From: Sphingomonas taxi
GTDB taxonomy: Bacteria; Pseudomonadota; Alphaproteobacteria; Sphingomonadales; Sphingomonadaceae
Assembly (NCBI GenBank): GCA_003243195.1
Contig: QFQI01000007.1
Location: 1-64,000, forward strand
Direction of reading: 5' to 3'
DNA length: 64,000 nucleotides
Position numbers and translations under genes: made by a program. The notes under the pieces were generated by a model. That model worked only from the letters and a program-made list of their open reading frames with translations. It made no database searches and was not told the origin of the DNA. Numbering within the stretch: the first letter of the stretch is position 1; each line of letters starts with the position of its first letter. Positions 61,613 through 64,000 of the stretch are shown here, in pieces.

Positions 61613-62380
61613 TCAGGCGCGGATCGGCGCCCGATCCTCCGCCTCATCCTCCGGCAGCAGCACCCAGCCGTTCGGCCCCAGTGTTTCGATCGGGCGGTAA
61701 CGGGTCTTGTAGGCCATGCGCGCCGACCCCTTCACCCAATAGCCGAGGTAGATGTACGGCAGCCCGGCCTCGCGTGCGCGGGCGATATGGTCCAGGATGA
61801 TGAAATTGCCCAATCCCGGCCGCGCATCCCGGTCGGTGTCGAAGAAGCTGTAGATCATCGACAGCCCGTCGGCCTGCTGGTCGGTCAGGCAGCAGCCGAC
61901 CAGCCGGCCGGGACGATCGGTGGTGGAGGGTTCGCGATATTCGACGATCACCGAATTGACCGGCGATTGCTCCACCATGTCGGCGTAATCGCCCTCGTCC
62001 ATCCCGACCATCCCGCCGCCCGGGTGGCGCGCGGCGAGATAGCGGCGCATCAGCGTATATTGCTCGTCGGTCGCCCATGGGCGGCACGCGACGACCTCTA
62101 GATCCGAGTGGCGGCGCATCAGCTTGCGTTGGGTCGCATTCGCCTCGAACTGCCGGGTCAGCACGCGCACCGACACGCAGGCGGCGCATCCCGCGCAGCT
62201 CGGGCGATAGGCGACCGACTGGCTGCGGCGGAAACCGATCCGGCCGAGCGCGTCGTTCAGCTCGGCGGCGTTCGGGCCGGACAGCTCGGTGAACACCTTG
62301 CGCTCGCGCCGGCCCGGCAGATACGGGCAGGGTTGCGGACTGGTGACGAAGAAGCGTGGGAAACGGAATGGCGCCGTCAC
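61613..62380 (-). CDS. bpt: Aspartate/glutamate leucyltransferase (Bpt)
   Basis: A 255-residue ATE-like aminoacyltransferase. It transfers Leu from tRNA to proteins with N-terminal Asp or Glu, marking them for ClpAPS. The N-terminus TAPFRFPRFFVTSPQPCPYLPGR and cysteine motif SCAGCAACVSVRV are diagnostic, as is YLGYWVKGSARMAYKTRYRP. GTG 62380 gives the family's normal start and has GGAGG 10 bp upstream; longer in-frame starts are less likely. Confidence 0.93.
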   Translation of the reverse strand: MTAPFRFPRFFVTSPQPCPYLPGRRERKVFTELSGPNAAELNDALGRIGFRRSQSVAYRPSCAGCAACVSVRVLTRQFEANATQRKLMRRHSDLEVVACRPWATDEQYTLMRRYLAARHPGGGMVGMDEGDYADMVEQSPVNSVIVEYREPSTTDRPGRLVGCCLTDQQADGLSMIYSFFDTDRDARPGLGNFIILDHIARAREAGLPYIYLGYWVKGSARMAYKTRYRPIETLGPNGWVLLPEDEAEDRAPIRA

Positions 62381-62527
62381 GCGTCCGGGACCTCCTTGCC
62401 AGCCCGCTGCACCTCGCCGCCCCATGCGCGCGATCGAGTCCATATGTGCGGTCCGGCGGGTGGTGAAAAGCCGTTTTACGATGAAAGAGTCGTAACGTCG
62501 TCACGATCCTGGACGTAGGAGCCGTTC

Positions 62528-63352
62528 ATGCACCTCGACCTGATCCAGTCGCTCAGCCTGTGCGGCGATGCCGCGACCCCCAACGATGATCGCGCAGGGG
62601 CGGGTGCCCGCCACGCATGGGTGATCGACGGCGCGACCGACCTGTCGCCGCCGGGGCTGGTCGGCGCGCAGGGCGGTGCCGCGTGGCTGGCGGCGACCGC
62701 CGACGCGGCCTTCGCGGCGGCGTGCGCCGACGACCTGCGCGGGACGTGCGCGCAGGTGTTCGACACGGTGGAGGCGCGTTTCGCGACCGCGCGGCGGCGG
62801 CCGGCGGAGGGGGTGTGGGAATGGCCCCGCGCGGCGTTCGCGGCCGTGCAACTGGTCGGTGACGAGCTGCAGGTCGCATGGGCGTCCGACTGCGCGGTGC
62901 TGCACCACGGCGGCCACGGCGTGGCATGGCGCACGCCGGCGCCGGACCGGGCGCGCGAGAGTGCGGCGGCTCAGGCGCTCGGCCCCGGCACGGGCGCGGG
63001 CAAGCTGCGCTCCCCGGCGGTGCTCGCCGACCGGCGCGCGGCACGCGCGCGGCCGGGGCAGCGCGTATTGGGGGTGACGGCCGCCGCCAGCGCCGCCGCG
63101 ACCACCTATGCGACGGTGGCGGTTGCGGCGGGCGATTCGCTGCTTCTGATGAGCGATGGTTTCGCGGCGCTGGTCGATGCGTACGGCGCCCATGACGCGG
63201 CAGGGCTGTTCGCGGCGGTGCGGACGGACGGACTCGCCGCGCTGGGGCAGGAGCTGCGCGCGATCGAACGCGCGGACGCGGCATGCGTGCGCTTTGCGCG
63301 CTTCAAGGCCAGCGACGACGCCACCGCGCTGTGGGTGCGCGTGGCGGGGTGA
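62528..63352 (+). CDS. PP2C-like protein phosphatase domain protein
   Basis: A 274-residue protein. Metal-binding motifs of the PPM fold are recognisable: TPNDDRAG, HAWVIDGATDL, SDGFAALVDAYG and the terminal SDDATALWVRV. No membrane helix is present. It may dephosphorylate Ser or Thr in a cytoplasmic target or serve as a stand-alone repair-type phosphatase. TAGGAG lies before ATG 62528. It is divergent from bpt and convergent with priA. Confidence 0.8.
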   Translation: MHLDLIQSLSLCGDAATPNDDRAGAGARHAWVIDGATDLSPPGLVGAQGGAAWLAATADAAFAAACADDLRGTCAQVFDTVEARFATARRRPAEGVWEWPRAAFAAVQLVGDELQVAWASDCAVLHHGGHGVAWRTPAPDRARESAAAQALGPGTGAGKLRSPAVLADRRAARARPGQRVLGVTAAASAAATTYATVAVAAGDSLLLMSDGFAALVDAYGAHDAAGLFAAVRTDGLAALGQELRAIERADAACVRFARFKASDDATALWVRVAG

Positions 63353-64000
63353 CTACAGGAAGCTGTAGGGATCGACGTCCACCGCCACGCGCACCTTGGG
63401 CGACCAGTCGAGCGTGGCCAGCCACGCGCGGATTACGTCCTGCACGTCCAGCGCGCGGCGCGCATGGACCAGCAGGCGGAAGCGATGCCGCCCGCGCAGC
63501 ATCGCCAGCGGGGCCGGGGCGGGGCCATAGACCGCCATGCCCTCCACCTGCGGCGCGGCGCGCCCGATCGCGCGCGCGGTGTCGTGCGCCGCACCCTGGT
63601 CCTCGCTGGACACGATGATCGCGGCATAACGGCCATAGGGCGGCGCGCCGGCGTCCTGCCGCGCCTCGGTCTCGGCGGCGTAGAAGGCGTCGGCGTCGCC
63701 GGTGACCAGCGCCCGCATCACCTGCGCCCCGGGGCTGTGCGTCTGGATGAAGACATGCCCCGGCTTCGCTCCCCGCCCGGCGCGGCCGGACACCTGGCGG
63801 ATCTGCTGGAAGGTCCGCTCCGCCGCGCGCAGGTCGCCGCCATCCAGCCCCAGGTCGGCGTCGACCACGCCCACCAGCGTCAGGTTCGGAAAATGATAGC
63901 CCTTCGTCACCAGTTGCGTGCCGACCACGATGTCAATGTCGCCCGCCTCCATGCGCGCCACGAACTCCGCCGCCTTTGCCGGCGACCAGATCGTGTCGGA
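63353..64000 (-). CDS. priA: Primosomal protein N' PriA, C-terminal part (runs off window)
   Basis: The last 215 residues of the replication-restart helicase. The helicase C motifs are VVGTQLVTKGYHFPNLTLVGVVDADLGL and QQIRQVSGRAGRG. The PriA C-terminal domain ends in VRVAVDVDPYSFL. The frame is open to the window edge, so the N-terminal part lies outside. It restarts stalled replication forks by loading the primosome. The stop lies next to the stop of the PP2C-like gene. Confidence 0.96.
   Translation of the reverse strand, partial: SDTIWSPAKAAEFVARMEAGDIDIVVGTQLVTKGYHFPNLTLVGVVDADLGLDGGDLRAAERTFQQIRQVSGRAGRGAKPGHVFIQTHSPGAQVMRALVTGDADAFYAAETEARQDAGAPPYGRYAAIIVSSEDQGAAHDTARAIGRAAPQVEGMAVYGPAPAPLAMLRGRHRFRLLVHARRALDVQDVIRAWLATLDWSPKVRVAVDVDPYSFL

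Overview
The window is a high-GC chromosomal segment of an alphaproteobacterium, most likely Sphingomonas or a close relative. This rests on a PhoK-type alkaline phosphatase, many TonB-dependent receptors, a cysQ-cysD-cysNC block, a ccmF-ccmG-ccmH block and a NodT-type efflux operon. It starts inside a tRNA-Ser(GGA) gene and ends inside priA. I saw no insertion sequence, prophage, CRISPR array or replication origin.

Region 1 (about 80-19000) is an accessory catabolic cluster and the most unusual part. An operon of HisD-family dehydrogenase, SDR, MetE-like zinc methyltransferase and HpcH/HpaI aldolase faces a TonB receptor-MFS pair. Next come a LacI-type regulator, a second HisD-family dehydrogenase, a second MFS and a second TonB receptor, then an amidase, an alpha/beta hydrolase fused in frame to a double NTF2-like protein, and a two-domain cupin. 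The promoters share a 14-bp palindrome close to TGCATTCGAATGCA (195, 7949, 7976, 9083, 11819, 11960, 17901). I infer one regulon under the LacI protein at 8004-9065. The dehydrogenase/MFS/TonB set is present twice. The substrate cannot be read from sequence.

Region 2 (19098-25907) holds a secreted transthyretin-like hydrolase, a Tat-exported GH29 fucosidase overlapping an SGNH hydrolase, a FAH-family hydrolase, a small gene with a two-operator promoter and its likely TetR regulator, and a glutaredoxin-TspO pair. Region 3 (25944-30214) is a sucrose-type locus (SLC45-like transporter, amylosucrase-like GH13, LacI regulator) resembling Xanthomonas sux without its TonB receptor. Region 4 (30343-37378) is a TetR-controlled RND efflux operon whose outer-membrane subunit has a 45-residue Gly/Ala/Thr insert. 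A small gene follows whose Shine-Dalgarno is buried in an 11-bp perfect hairpin.

Region 5 (37587-44207) has cytochrome c maturation genes ccmF-ccmG-ccmH and the sulfate activation genes cysQ-cysD-cysNC. Region 6 (44371-64000) is mostly core genome: tamA-tamB, an HSL-family esterase, a DUF4142 protein, phoK, dsbD, an ATP-grasp/alpha-E/transglutaminase-like trio (the last lacking its expected catalytic Cys), bpt, a PP2C-like phosphatase and the 3' end of priA. Intergenic gaps are short. The only ones over 300 bp are 22050-22621 (a possible gene remnant) and 24015-24351 (TetR-controlled promoter and leader).
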